A stretch of 64,000 nucleotides of DNA from Dipylidium caninum. Lineage: Eukaryota > Platyhelminthes > Cestoda > Cyclophyllidea > Dipylidiidae. The position numbers were made by a program, and so were the translations under genes. Shown here piece by piece: positions 47,780-58,104 of the stretch. The notes under the pieces were generated by a model that did not search any database, had not been told where the DNA came from, and worked only from the letters and a program-made list of their open reading frames with translations. Each line of letters begins with the position of its first letter. The stretch's first letter is position 1. The DNA lies in NCBI GenBank assembly GCA_017562135.1, contig QEYB01001179.1, positions 407,001 through 471,000 on the forward strand. The letters are read 5' to 3'.

Positions 47780-49349
47780 TCAGAGGAGATGACACTGACG
47801 GTTCTTGCGCAGCCGGCTTTTAGCGTGGTAATTGCGCAAGGACTCTACCTGACGATCATTGAAAGCGCCCTTACGTTTACTGAAAGACCAATGGAAAAAT
47901 AAGGAAAATGACCCTACTGTTTGGCTAAAAATTAGTCACAATACAGCATTTTTAATGTACACAAGTTTACAAGCCATGTAGCGGTATTCTTTTTGGTACT
48001 CCAACCAGTTAATGTACAAATGTTGACTTTAGACGACAATGGGGTTTACAATGACCGGAGTGAATAAACAGCAAAGTATAGGACAAAGTTCGCCACTCAT
48101 GAAATAACCGCTAGGCCAACACAAAAACCATACGTCTGTAAATGTACACACCGGTGTAAATAATTGTGGCGGCACGATATATGAGCGTGTTGAATGTCCT
48201 TATTTGAGAATTGAAACAAAAATAAAAGGGTTCCGGATCAACAGCCACTCCACCGACAAGTGATTCTTAAGCACATTTGACAGATAAACAAGTCGAGATG
48301 TTCAAAGAGTGCCCAAGTTATCATATGAGACTTGAAGTGCAAAGAGGAAATGGCACGAAGAAACTTACAGTCTAATCAATTCGATGGCGTCTTGGTTAGA
48401 CATTCCCAATTCCATGAGCGCAACAGCCACCAGAACAGGAGCTCTGAAGGAAGGTAACGCAGTCGCAAAATGGAAAAACCGTTTCTATTATCATACGGCC
48501 AACTTTGAAACACGCTGGTAGTTGAAGATTTAATAATAAATTGCTGAGCGCAAGTCATTCACTCGCTTTTAAGTATTTAAGTACTACATCTACAACATGG
48601 ATTCCAAACTTTGCTACTCCTCACAACGCGAAAAATACGTCGGCGTTTGTCTAAGAAAGTAAACATGCACAAGAGTAACTGGATTAGTGTAATAATTGAG
48701 ATAGATAGATTTAGCCTAAAGCCGTTTGAAAAGAAAAGATCGGGCGAAATAACAGGTAGGTGAGTTTGTCCAAAATAAAAATAAACAAAAAGTCCGTGAG
48801 TACAATACACAAGTTGCAAGAGTAATACAAAATATTTGGAGTTTATGAGGCTAAGAACTACCTTCCATAACCAGCCAAGCAATGCACAACCACAGGTCGA
48901 GGGTGAAGATTGTCATTTCCGTTCTCATCACCAGCGGGCATCCTTTTCGTTCCGTGAAACCGCAACCGCAAAAGTTCGAACCATTTTTCTAAAGTTTCTT
49001 CAGGTGGGAAGGACCCATCTTCAAACTCCCAGTGCTACAACATAGTGCGGCGAAGATTAATTGAGGATTAAAAGAGGCAATGAAAAGGCAATCGAGGTTA
49101 ACTAACGTGAACTTTAATGCCGACATTTTCAAAGGGTTCGACGGGGTATTTATCTTCACACACCCGGATAACATCAGTAACCCCTAGCCGTGAACACTCC
49201 TTGGGAGTAAGTAATCATAAGAGAAAAATGAAATATACCTTGGCAAACGTTTGGACGGTATCTGGAGCCGGTGAGTCCATGATAATAAAATGCATCCCCC
49301 TGTATACCACGTCAGTAATTATGGGTTTTAAGAGCTGTCTTGAAACCAT
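47780..49349 (-). CDS. PTP4A: PRL-type prenylated protein tyrosine phosphatase
   Basis: A membrane-anchored dual-specificity phosphatase of the PRL/PTP4A family. Minus-strand exons 49239-49349, 49107-49199, 48862-49034, 48369-48443 and 47780-47879 join in phase to 183 residues. The start MVSRQLLKPIITDVVYRGMH parallels the family N-terminus. The catalytic P-loop is HCLAGYGRAPVLVAVALMEL, with Cys120 and Arg126; PRLs usually have CVAGLGR. The general-acid loop is HWEFEDG (Asp74), equivalent to WPFDDG. IRLKRKGAFNDRQ matches IRQKRRGAFNSKQ. The C-terminus is polybasic and ends CHLL, a CAAX box whose last Leu predicts geranylgeranylation. A 14-residue acidic and polar insertion (about residues 97-112) precedes the P-loop. 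Introns are 39, 72, 418 and 489 bp. All catalytic residues are present, so it should be active. Confidence 0.95.
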
Positions 49350-51299
49350 TTTTAAGCTAGCCTCATTTGTTCACATTGGAAAACGTCAGTAGGAGCCGCG
49401 ACACCCACAAAGCCCAAACAAGGCAACCGATTCAAGTATGCCACGAACCGTCTGAAACTAATAAACAAATTGACGCAGTAATTTCAATTTGAACTTTAAG
49501 TGGTATTATCCCCAATGTACTATTTTAATCTTGTAAAACGCATTAAATAGGCATGCTTGCGGTTTGTGATATTTTTATAAGGCGATATAATAACAATCCA
49601 AATACATACGCTGATCCCAATGGTGTTGATAGAATTTCCCGATCAGTCCACTTTTCATGCGCCTTTTTTCCGCGGAATTGTATTTATTTGCTTTGTCTGG
49701 AAATGTTCTGTGAATAAAAGTCTGTTTTCCAATATTCGTTTACAAATCTGCTAATCGTCATCTCCGTGTAACTTTAAATCTTCTTTTGCTACTCACGGTG
49801 TTACAAGTGTCACGAGTCAGAGACTGTGACATTCTTCGGACTTCAGCTGACAATCTCTCCGCCTAATGGGTTAATAACAAAATGGCAACATACTTCAGTC
49901 CAAGTAAACTAGCATGGAAAGATTATGTGTTTGCGCGTCCTACACACAATCTTGATTGGACTTCCTGAATGTGAACAAAACAGCAAAAATGGGCCACCCC
50001 TGTAGGGATTCTCATGTTCTGTGGGTTGATGTGTTCTAATTTCAAAATTTTACCCCATATCCACTGTGTCTACCATTCTCAGTTCATTTAATCGTATCTC
50101 TTGTCCTCTAACTTATAACATAGCTATCGCTCTATATTTTAAATGAGAATAAATAAAAAGTACAAGGTGACTGATTTGCCTGTTAAGCCAATTTTTACTG
50201 GAGGAGGCTGGGGAGTGAAAGCATCTCCATGTTGTCTGATAACTTTCTTCTCTATTCCCACCGAGAGCCCTTTGCAATATAAATTCAAGCTCTCAAGTAA
50301 TCGATATCATTCAAAGCTGCTTAGGATTTCAGTCATACTGACGTTGTTGTAAACTTTATAACCATGAATTTGTTTTCTCAAGCAGTCAGACTTCACATTC
50401 CTTTGCATTGAACTACGCAATTTTGCTTGCCACATCGTGGCCCCATACATTCCTCCAACGTCTAATTTTTCAGCTAAACACGTCATTTTGGGTTGTCAAG
50501 GAGACTCTCGCCTTATCAATTGCGTTACCATCAGTAACTTTTACAGATGGGCGGGATGTTCGTTTGAATGCCCTCGCGAGGAAACCATTTTAGCAAAGGC
50601 ACTATCTCCATGGGAGTTTCTGCAAATTCCACTTCTGAACTTGAGATGTTAACAAAGTCGGAAGAAATTTTTGGCAGAACACCACGGCTGACATTCATCA
50701 TCGTCGTCGACTGCGCACAAAGTACACAGCGATGCGCTAGTGTCTGAATATTTCCTCACTTCGTCCGTAAATATGGCGAGTAAATGATTCAATGCGACGT
50801 TATGACCTGTGAGCCGATTATTCTCGACCCTCTCGGATTCGAAATGTATTTAGTTAGGCAAAAAAGCCCATTTATTAAATTAATCCTCAATGTCATGCCC
50901 GTTTGGAAGCTGGTTAGTCCTCGGGTTATTCACGAAACAATCTTTCAAAGCCACTTAAAAACCTAACGCCCTTTACACTGTTCCATCAGCGGCCAAGACA
51001 TAAGAAACGTAAATTCGTCGATATCACTCCTACCGGTTTCACGTGAAAGTACAAACGCTCACACCGAGAATGTTTTCCAAATTTCTAAAAGGCGGTAGAT
51101 ATCAGTAAAAGGTCTAAGCGGTTCCTACTCGGACCAACCTCCTCCTCGCCGCCGTAGCCCCTCCCAGGTGAAGCGCGTGACGACGACTTGCAACGGTCCT
51201 GTCCACCAAGCAGGCGACTTTTGGCTTGCGACAACGGGAAAATATGAAGCTTTGAGTATTTGTATTGGGGATGCTATCCCACCCTTACCCTGAGATTGC
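49350..51299. other. AT-rich intergenic stretch
   Basis: It contains the presumed promoter of the PRL gene. Short plus frames (50143-50352, 50437-50652, 50784-50966) are AT-driven, lack recognisable domains and are not called. A minus-strand ATG at about 49662 opens MKSGLIGKFYQHHWDQ but has no clear downstream join. Confidence 0.4.
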
Positions 51300-52656
51300 C
51301 TAAATAGAAGCTTCAAATCCTCCTGCGCGAATCTTTACGGATTGCCGTACTCGGGTGTCTAGGGGCGATGATGTTAAGGGCTTTCGGGTAAAACACAAAG
51401 ACAGTCAACATGAACACATCTTAGGGAACAGGCAACTCTGGTTCTAATAATCTTTCTAGATGATGAAATTTAGAGATAACCACAATTTGATGTTTCAGCC
51501 AAGTGTCATTTTGCCAAATTACTCTCATTTTCACCGCTCATTTGCAGTTATGAATAATTAACTTACCTTGAACTTTGCGGCAGTCACGACTAAGTTGTAG
51601 AACGTCACGCAGTAGGTTAAAGCCTCCAACTCCGCGTAGAAGCGAAGAATAATCAAGCTGATAAATAATCATCTCCATCTAGAAAACATACTAAAAGACA
51701 ATAACGAAGCAACCAGCTATCAGAAGCAGTTTCCCGTTGTCCACATCCCCTTTTTAGGGTCTACAATTTTCTATGACATTTAGTGGGATGCATTGTTAAT
51801 TTCACTTTGCTACATTGTCATATCGTGCGAAAGAGGACGGTTAATAATGGGATGGCCTTGGAAGGAAGGAAGTAAACTCCTGTACGGATATAGTGAGATA
51901 CGGATGTTTGTACGAATGCGGGAAAAAAAAACGTAACATAACATTTGCTTATAGAATCAGCTGTTGCATAAACAAGTCTATTGAGGGCATTTTAGAATTG
52001 CGAATTACTGATGATTTGAAAGCCAAAGTAATAAATTACCGTAGAACAGAAGACGTAAGAATGTCGAAAATGTGAAGTGGGTTACTTCCGCAATATTTGT
52101 TTCATGTTTCCTCCATTTTCAATTTTGGAAAGACGAGCAGATGTTTTAATCGGGTTTTGAAAACCCTAACAAACAAAAACACGCTTAAATAATTTTGGCT
52201 TTGAAAAAAGGCCTACAATTTCTTGTCACCTAGACGCAGTATGGGGTATGCTAATTTCCTTGTTGCTAAACAGGAAAGTGTTGGAAATGTAGTTAGACAA
52301 CATTTGATAATTGCGTGTGTGAAATCACAGGCAGGAGCGTGGAGAATCGTCGTCGCTCCTGTCCACTTACGCATTACCTAGCAAGGCTGCTAACTCGGTC
52401 ACCTAATCTTTCAATCTCCCGTCCGTTGAGAAAGATATCTGTCAGATGAAGGTTTTAGACTGACTCGTTGTGATGTAGCCAGTGTCTTACAAAAATGTTT
52501 GATTTAGTAGGATCAAAATTCCAACTCATACCGCCATTCGTCGTGCCACCTAAATATTTTCCTTTTTCAATGTATATCCCTTGGGACCCATCCTTCAAGT
52601 TCAGGCTCAAAGCCTGATCAACTTCGCAAAGTTTATTGTACAAGGTATAGGTGCAT
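51300..52656 (-). CDS. Three exons of an unrecognised gene (N-terminus missing)
   Basis: Minus-strand exons 52491-52656, 51567-51678 and 51300-51358 join in phase (introns 812 and 208 bp) and end at TAG 51300. The peptide is coherent: CTYTLYNKLCEVDQALSLNL, then GIYIEKGKYLGGTTNGGMSW and FDPTKSNIF. Exon 2 gives MEMIIYQLDYSSLLRGVGGF and LLRDVLQLSRDCRKVQ, and exon 3 DTRVRQSVKIRAGGFEASI. Splice sites are good (GTAAGA, TTTTCTAG, GTAAGT, CCCCTAG). Exon 1 starts at an acceptor (TTTTTTAAG) in phase 2, so at least one exon lies to the right and was not found. About 110 residues are visible, with no signal peptide or membrane span. I do not recognise a domain. The gene is oriented head-to-head with the MARCH5 gene. 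Confidence 0.55.
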
Positions 52657-53357
52657 CTTAAAAAATTACGTAGAGCCGTTGCACAATTTTTAGTAAGTAT
52701 AAATTTTAGTCTTGTTTAAGTTAATATGTAATGTATCTGCGAGACCGCTGACTTTTCGCTTGTTAGAAGCTGATTGGCCTTGTGCGTACTTCCTGATGGT
52801 ACGTCGCGTTTTTTATTTTGATGGTTTCATTCGCTCCTCATTATTTCTTAGTCATTTAACCACCGGACTGCATTGAATTGCCTTACTAATTACACCAGAT
52901 TTTGCCTGATCCCGAATTCCCTAAGCACCGATTTACACCTTCGATAACAATCGCGGTTTTGTGGTTTGACGGCACCCCTATTTCTAATCTTTAAAACTAT
53001 CTTTTCTAGACTAGAAATAGTTGTCATGTGTTCTGGTGTATTCTATCGGCAACACTATAGTAATGGCATTTATTCGTGATTTCGAAAACCAGATGTTTAG
53101 CACTTTTGGCTTTACGTCACGCGAAATTTTCTGCAGGCATCCTTTAAATTCGGATTGTTTTAACTTATCTTATACTAATAATTAAGACTCTTAGAATCAG
53201 GCGGTCTATCTGGGGATTGTCGTTGGTCTGGAGGCGTCAAGCAGTTAGATTACATTCTATGTGCATGTCTACTGGCAAATAATGGGAGTACTTTGTTTAA
53301 AATCATCCCAGGGTGTATAGCGTACCTTTAGAAGGTGCTGCCAATTCTCAAAATTGG
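52657..53357. promoter_or_regulatory. Region between divergent unknown gene and MARCH5 gene
   Basis: About 0.7 kb of AT-rich sequence. It probably holds the 5' parts of both neighbours. A plus-strand ATG at about 53063 opens a 40-codon frame (MAFIRDFENQMFSTFGFTSR) without a usable donor, so it was not joined to MARCH5. A TTTAG at about 53331 could be an acceptor for an upstream MARCH5 exon. Confidence 0.35.
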
Positions 53358-55153
53358 ATGTTTTCAAAAGCAGCATCACTCGAGAAAAGATGTCTGATCT
53401 ACCATCATTTTGCCCACGCTCCTCCCTCCAAACAGTCTTATTCCGGGTCCCGGGGGAATAATTGTATCCGACTCAACACAAGCAATGAGGATGAGCGGAC
53501 TTGTTGGATATGCTACTGCTCCGAGCTCGAAGACGAGCCTTCCAACCGCTGGATTCACCCATGTCGTTGCTGTGGTTCCAGCAAATGGGTACATCAATCT
53601 TGTCTTCAGCGATGGTTGGACGAGAAGCAACGCATTGATCCCTTCTCTCCCGTTTCCTGTAGAATCTGTGGTTATGAGTATGTCGTGGAATACCCCCCAG
53701 CAGGTGAATTTTTAACTTTTTAAATTAATCAAACCTTTTCAGATCCTCTTCTTATTCTTCTGACAACAGTAGACCAGGCTGTGGATATATCATCGACGTA
53801 CGTGTTCACCGGCGCGGTGATCGGGTGTTTGTACTGGTCAGCAGTAACATATGGTGCGCTGACTGTGATGCAGGTCTGTGGACACGAAGCAGGGTTGTCG
53901 GCGATGGAGAAAGCGGATCCTGTTATCCTCTTGTTAGGTCTCCCAGCGATCCCGACCTGTCTGGTTTTTATCCACCTAGTGGATTGGCAGAGTTGGTTAC
54001 TGAGGCTTTGGCGCAATCATGCGTATAGGCTGGCAATGATTCAGAATTTGTTGCCAAAAGGTGAGGATGAGCCTTCATGCTGATGGTTCTGACGATCTTG
54101 CGGACATGCTCCAATTTGCTAAATATTGAATTTGTAAAAGCCACTGGTGGTGAGGAGCGCTATCAGCGATTTCGGAGTTAAAACATTTAGAAATTTTGTT
54201 ATAGGGCAACTCACCTCTGAATAGTACATGATCTGGTAAATGGAAAAGCGAGGTTGTTACGTGTTGAAATTGCTACTGTGGCAGGAAGCTGTCCTAAATT
54301 CAGGTACCCTTAAAGGTGGCAGTGTTGCGTACTGACGAAACTCTGTAATAACCGGTTAGGAATCTGAATAGTACTAGCGTTTTTGAATTAAATCGTGTGT
54401 AAGAATTATCCACTGCAAAGCAAGCGTTAAGTTATTGTGATGGAAGCGTAAACGAAACCGCTGCATGAGGCGCATGAATTTTCACCTCGTAATGTGATAT
54501 TTTGGCTCGAGTGCGAAGTTCTCTAGTAGCGTTGAACATTGGGCCAATGTGCCCTTTTCAGTCTTTCTCTCTTCATCTCAGACATCTGTCGTTCGCGATT
54601 GGAGGAGGCTCATGATTCGGACAACAGTTCAACCCTTCCGCGTATCCTCTGCAACTCCCTCGCCCTCCCCACCTTCGCGGTATTCTGCGGACGCCTCCTC
54701 TTTGGTCGAGTGCATTCTCGGTTCGGCCAGGCTATAGCGGTGAGTGTCAAGATGCCAAGTAGTTTTTTTGACTGTTGGATCTTTTAATCAAATAAGCCAG
54801 TCTCGCCTTCGCCTCACTCCCCGCAATTTCATTGCTGGCGAAAATAGAGTTCAAGCGAACCGCCATGCCATGGAAAATTTGCATAGGTGAATGTGGCAAC
54901 ATAAAGGCACCCAATCCACTATTTGACCTGATTTCTTCTGTGTATGCGGTCTGTCTCGGCTTCCTTAGTTTAGATTGAAGCTCGCAGGGAAGTATCAGGT
55001 TTTGGGGTCTTTTACCTTTTTTATAAATAAATTTTGTTCTTGTAGGGAGGGCTATTCTACCTGGGGTTAACCGGTGTCCTGCACATCTACCAACGCGAGA
55101 TGGCCTTTTTGCGCAAGTGTCGCCGACGCATTGTGGAGTACGAGGGGGAGTGA
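53358..55153 (+). CDS. MARCHF5: MARCH5-type RING-CH E3 ubiquitin ligase
   Basis: A membrane-bound ubiquitin ligase; in vertebrates MARCH5/MITOL sits in the mitochondrial outer membrane and controls fission factors. Exons 53358-53703, 53743-54060, 54582-54739 and 55046-55153 join in phase to about 309 residues. The RING-CH zinc ligands are visible: Cys49-x2-Cys52, Cys69-x-Cys71, His79-x2-Cys82 and Cys101-x2-Cys104 (CWIC, PCRC, HQSC, CRIC), with WVHQSCLQRWLDEKQR typical of MARCH5. Membrane segments follow, including GCLYWSAVTYGALTVMQVCG and PVILLLGLPAIPTCLVFIHL, then RILCNSLALPTFAVFCG and the last GGLFYLGLTGVLHIY. Order and spacing match MARCH5 throughout. The first 48 residues are longer than in the human protein and Ser-rich. 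The start is uncertain because an upstream exon may exist. The first intron is only 39 bp. Confidence 0.93.
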
Positions 55154-57215
55154 GAGAGTACAGGCCCCAAATTCCCACGGACGTGGCTCTTCCCGTCTTC
55201 CGGGATCTATTTTCTTTTAACTAAAGATTCTACTACCTCTGCGACAATCTCCCTATCCCTTTTGGGTAAATGAAGAAAAAGGCTTGTAAATCACTGTTAT
55301 TGACACTGGATAGCTTGTTTTGAACGGCTGGAGAGCATACTACTTAATTTGTTCTCGGTAGGCGTATTTTTTGCCTCGAAGATGTTTGATAGTCGAAACA
55401 CTTACCCCACGTTTGTAAAAGCTTAGCTCCTCTCCATTTGGCAGTAGTGTCTCCTTATATTGCGTGATTTCTTACAACGATTAAAGCTCTCAAGGTTGTT
55501 TCTTGTGGTCTTCACTTCCCTTAGGTTTTGGGACTCATTGTTCTTTAGAGAATGGTGAAAATGTTCCGCTCCTTTATTGTCCCTCATGGGAGCAGTGAGC
55601 AAAGAGATGGACAAATTGGATTTTGTCTACTCCCTTCTTTCGCACTACACCCTATTTTGTCTATCTTAATTCTCTAATTTGATTTAAAGTGGGAACGTGT
55701 TTTAGTAATTGTCGGCGGAAGGACTAGGCAACAGTGTTATGCTCTCATGGGAAAGTGAACAATGGATTAGCGGTGTATTTACTACTCGAAGATGGGCTAG
55801 AAGTCTTTTTGGTAGGTGAGGCAGAGGGGCTTAGCCATCGTTCACTTCTTTTTTTCTAACAGATTTTACCATAAAGTTAGCGTTACCTCTCCACTTTGCC
55901 GGATTTGCATCTTGCTCAAAATCCAGCTCAGCCTCGAAGGATTTATGGTCACCACTTTGGTTAGCTTCAATGAAATGCATGTTCTACAGTCTGACAGTCC
56001 CGTTGACCTTCATTCTAACGCTTACGTCTCCTCATTACCGGGGCCCATTCACTTTTTATCCCCTCTAATTGATACTCTCACTTTCGTCTTTGCAGTCTCG
56101 CATTAGACCAGGCGGCTTCATTTTTTTTTGGGGGGGGGGGGGGCGGGGACGCAGGAGGGGATGTCGGTTGGCCATTTGCACTGATTACCCGAATTCCGCA
56201 ACTTCTAGTCACGTCGACAGAAAAAGCCACGGTTGGTGGAGGCCCCCAAAAAGCGCCTTGTGTGTGACCTTCCAGCGCCCACTCGCTGCACGCCGCGTCA
56301 CAGAAGCTGCTGTCGGCAGAGGGCGACTGGTACCAGGCGACATCAGAACAACCAAGTGAAGAATAAAATTCGGGTATTGCGTGGGGAACACTCCGGACCC
56401 CACTGAACTGCGGAGTGGTGGGCGATTGAGGGAGGCGAAGGACGAGCACCTCCACTGACTAAGATCGCCCTGTCATGACGAGTGTTTTCCGCTTTTTCGG
56501 CTTGTTACCCCCGCATCAGCTTGACATGTGACATCGACCGCCTCCCCCCAGCCTATCCCGTCCTGTTGTCTTTTATTAACACCTTGCAAGCACGCTGGGC
56601 CCGTCCTCGCGTGGTGATTCACGCCAACCTGCCCGCCAGTCGGTTTGGTCTGCCCCTTGACCGGAGAGCCAGGGAAACGCCCTGGCCGTTCTGGCATTTC
56701 CGCAGCCCTCTAAATCACGCACCGCCATCCCCTCTCCCAGCCCTCACGACTGCGGGCGACGGAGGTGCGTGAAGGAGTTTTGCCCCGGGAGGGTGTGAGG
56801 ATCGCCGTTTGGTCCCCTTTGCCCCCAGCAGACATTCTCCGCGCCAGTCGCATCGTGCCTGCGCGACACCGCCTTTCATCTGGGCGTTGTGAGGGCGGTT
56901 TAACCGCGTGATTGAGGTAGACCGACCTCTCATGCTTCTCCCCCCTCATGCTCTTCTACTGACGTGTCCTTCGTGCCCCTTTACGCCTCATTTAAAAATC
57001 TTTTTTTGTGGTCTCACGTCTACTACTCATTGGGTTATCAGTAGCACAGTCCTTCATTGCTGCTGAGGTGGAGATGACGAGAGAAAGGCAAAAGTGGGTC
57101 ATCCAACGATCGGGGGGAAGCTGACGCAATGTAATTCTTGCTTCCACGTCTTACGCGGGACGAGCGCCCACTCCATCTCGACTTACTTTTCCCTCTTTTT
57201 CTTCGGTGGCCTCGC
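55154..57215. other. Intergenic stretch, no gene recognised
   Basis: AT-rich after MARCH5, then GC-rich from about 56.1 kb. It includes a T9-G14 block at 56121-56143. Open frames on both strands here have no recognisable domains. Confidence 0.45.
56121..56143 (+). repeat. T-run followed by G-run
   Basis: Nine T followed by about fourteen G, the same arrangement as at 5251-5271. Confidence 0.9.
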
Positions 57216-57340
57216 ATGATCCTTTACGACTTTTACTTCCTCTAAATGATCAAGTTCGGTCGTCTTCTCAGCGCCTGCTGGACGATCCCCTCTCGGCGAG
57301 CGTCACAATGGCGCCGATCCAAGGACCTTACTAAACCATT

Positions 57341-57386
<46 letters not shown>

Positions 57387-57571
57387 ATCAGCGCAAGCTT
57401 ATGACTTGCACTTACTAGGAATTCCTCGTTCACGGGGGACAATTACAAGCCCCGATCCCTGTCGTGACGGTGATTGACCAGTTTACCCAGCCCTCTCAGG
57501 CCAGAAGGTCTCACTCGCTGGCACCGTCAATGTAGCGCGCGTGCGGCCCCGGACATCTAAGGGCATCACAG
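57216..57571 (-). pseudogene. 18S rRNA 3' fragment (dispersed rDNA piece)
   Basis: On the minus strand this reads as the last part of small-subunit rRNA. It runs from CTGTGATGCCCTTAGATG through TTGTACACACCGCCCGTCGC and CTTGATCATTTAGAGGAAG to GTCGTAA. The next conserved block (CAAGGTTTCCGTAGGTGAACC and its flank, about 27 bases) is missing and the sequence resumes at AGGATCAT, the true 3' end of 18S. The 5' side breaks off at about 57571 within a universally conserved segment, so some 80 percent of the gene is absent. The fragment is flatworm-like in its variable positions. Because the decoding-site helix region is damaged it cannot be a working rRNA; it is best read as an inserted or degenerate rDNA copy. 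Confidence 0.9.
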
Positions 57572-58088
57572 GAGCTTTTCAGGCCTACACCTGGACACAA
57601 TCTCCCCCACGCCACATATACACAGTTTCACACTTAAACCTAGGCAAAATTAATGCACATCATCAGGAGGAGATGGGGGCCGGCGGAGGGCGGGTGGTTT
57701 TGCGCAGGAACTTCTGTACTCTTCGAGGTCAGCCTCGTGTCGTTCGGCGCGGACACCTTCATGTGTAAACTTTATAGGGTGAAATTTAACAAAATCTTTC
57801 CTCGAGAATGTAAACAGTCGCGTGCGCGAGGGAGGTGGTCCGCCCCTCGCGCCTCCCCATTGAAATGGTGGGAAGAGTTTCCGGGCGGGGGCTGAAATCC
57901 CCTCGTCGAGGGCGCGGTTAGTGGTGCATGCGCCGCCTCCGGAGGAGGAAGGAGAGCCTGAGCTCCGCCGTCGTCGACGAGGAGTGCCGGTGAAGCTGGT
58001 CAACGCCCTTTTTGTCACATGGAGCCTCCAGCGCAAGGACGCGTCGAATGTCTGTGACAAAGCAGAAAGAACATCGAAGACTCAGAGC

Positions 58089-58104
58089 GTCACACATGTG
58101 TGAC
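58089..58104. promoter_or_regulatory. Dispersed dyad, copy 3 (perfect palindrome)
   Basis: GTCACACATGTGTGAC, identical to copy 2 at 20581-20596 and extended by C and G into GCGTCACACATGTGTGACG. It is the first of three copies within 3 kb. Confidence 0.6.
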
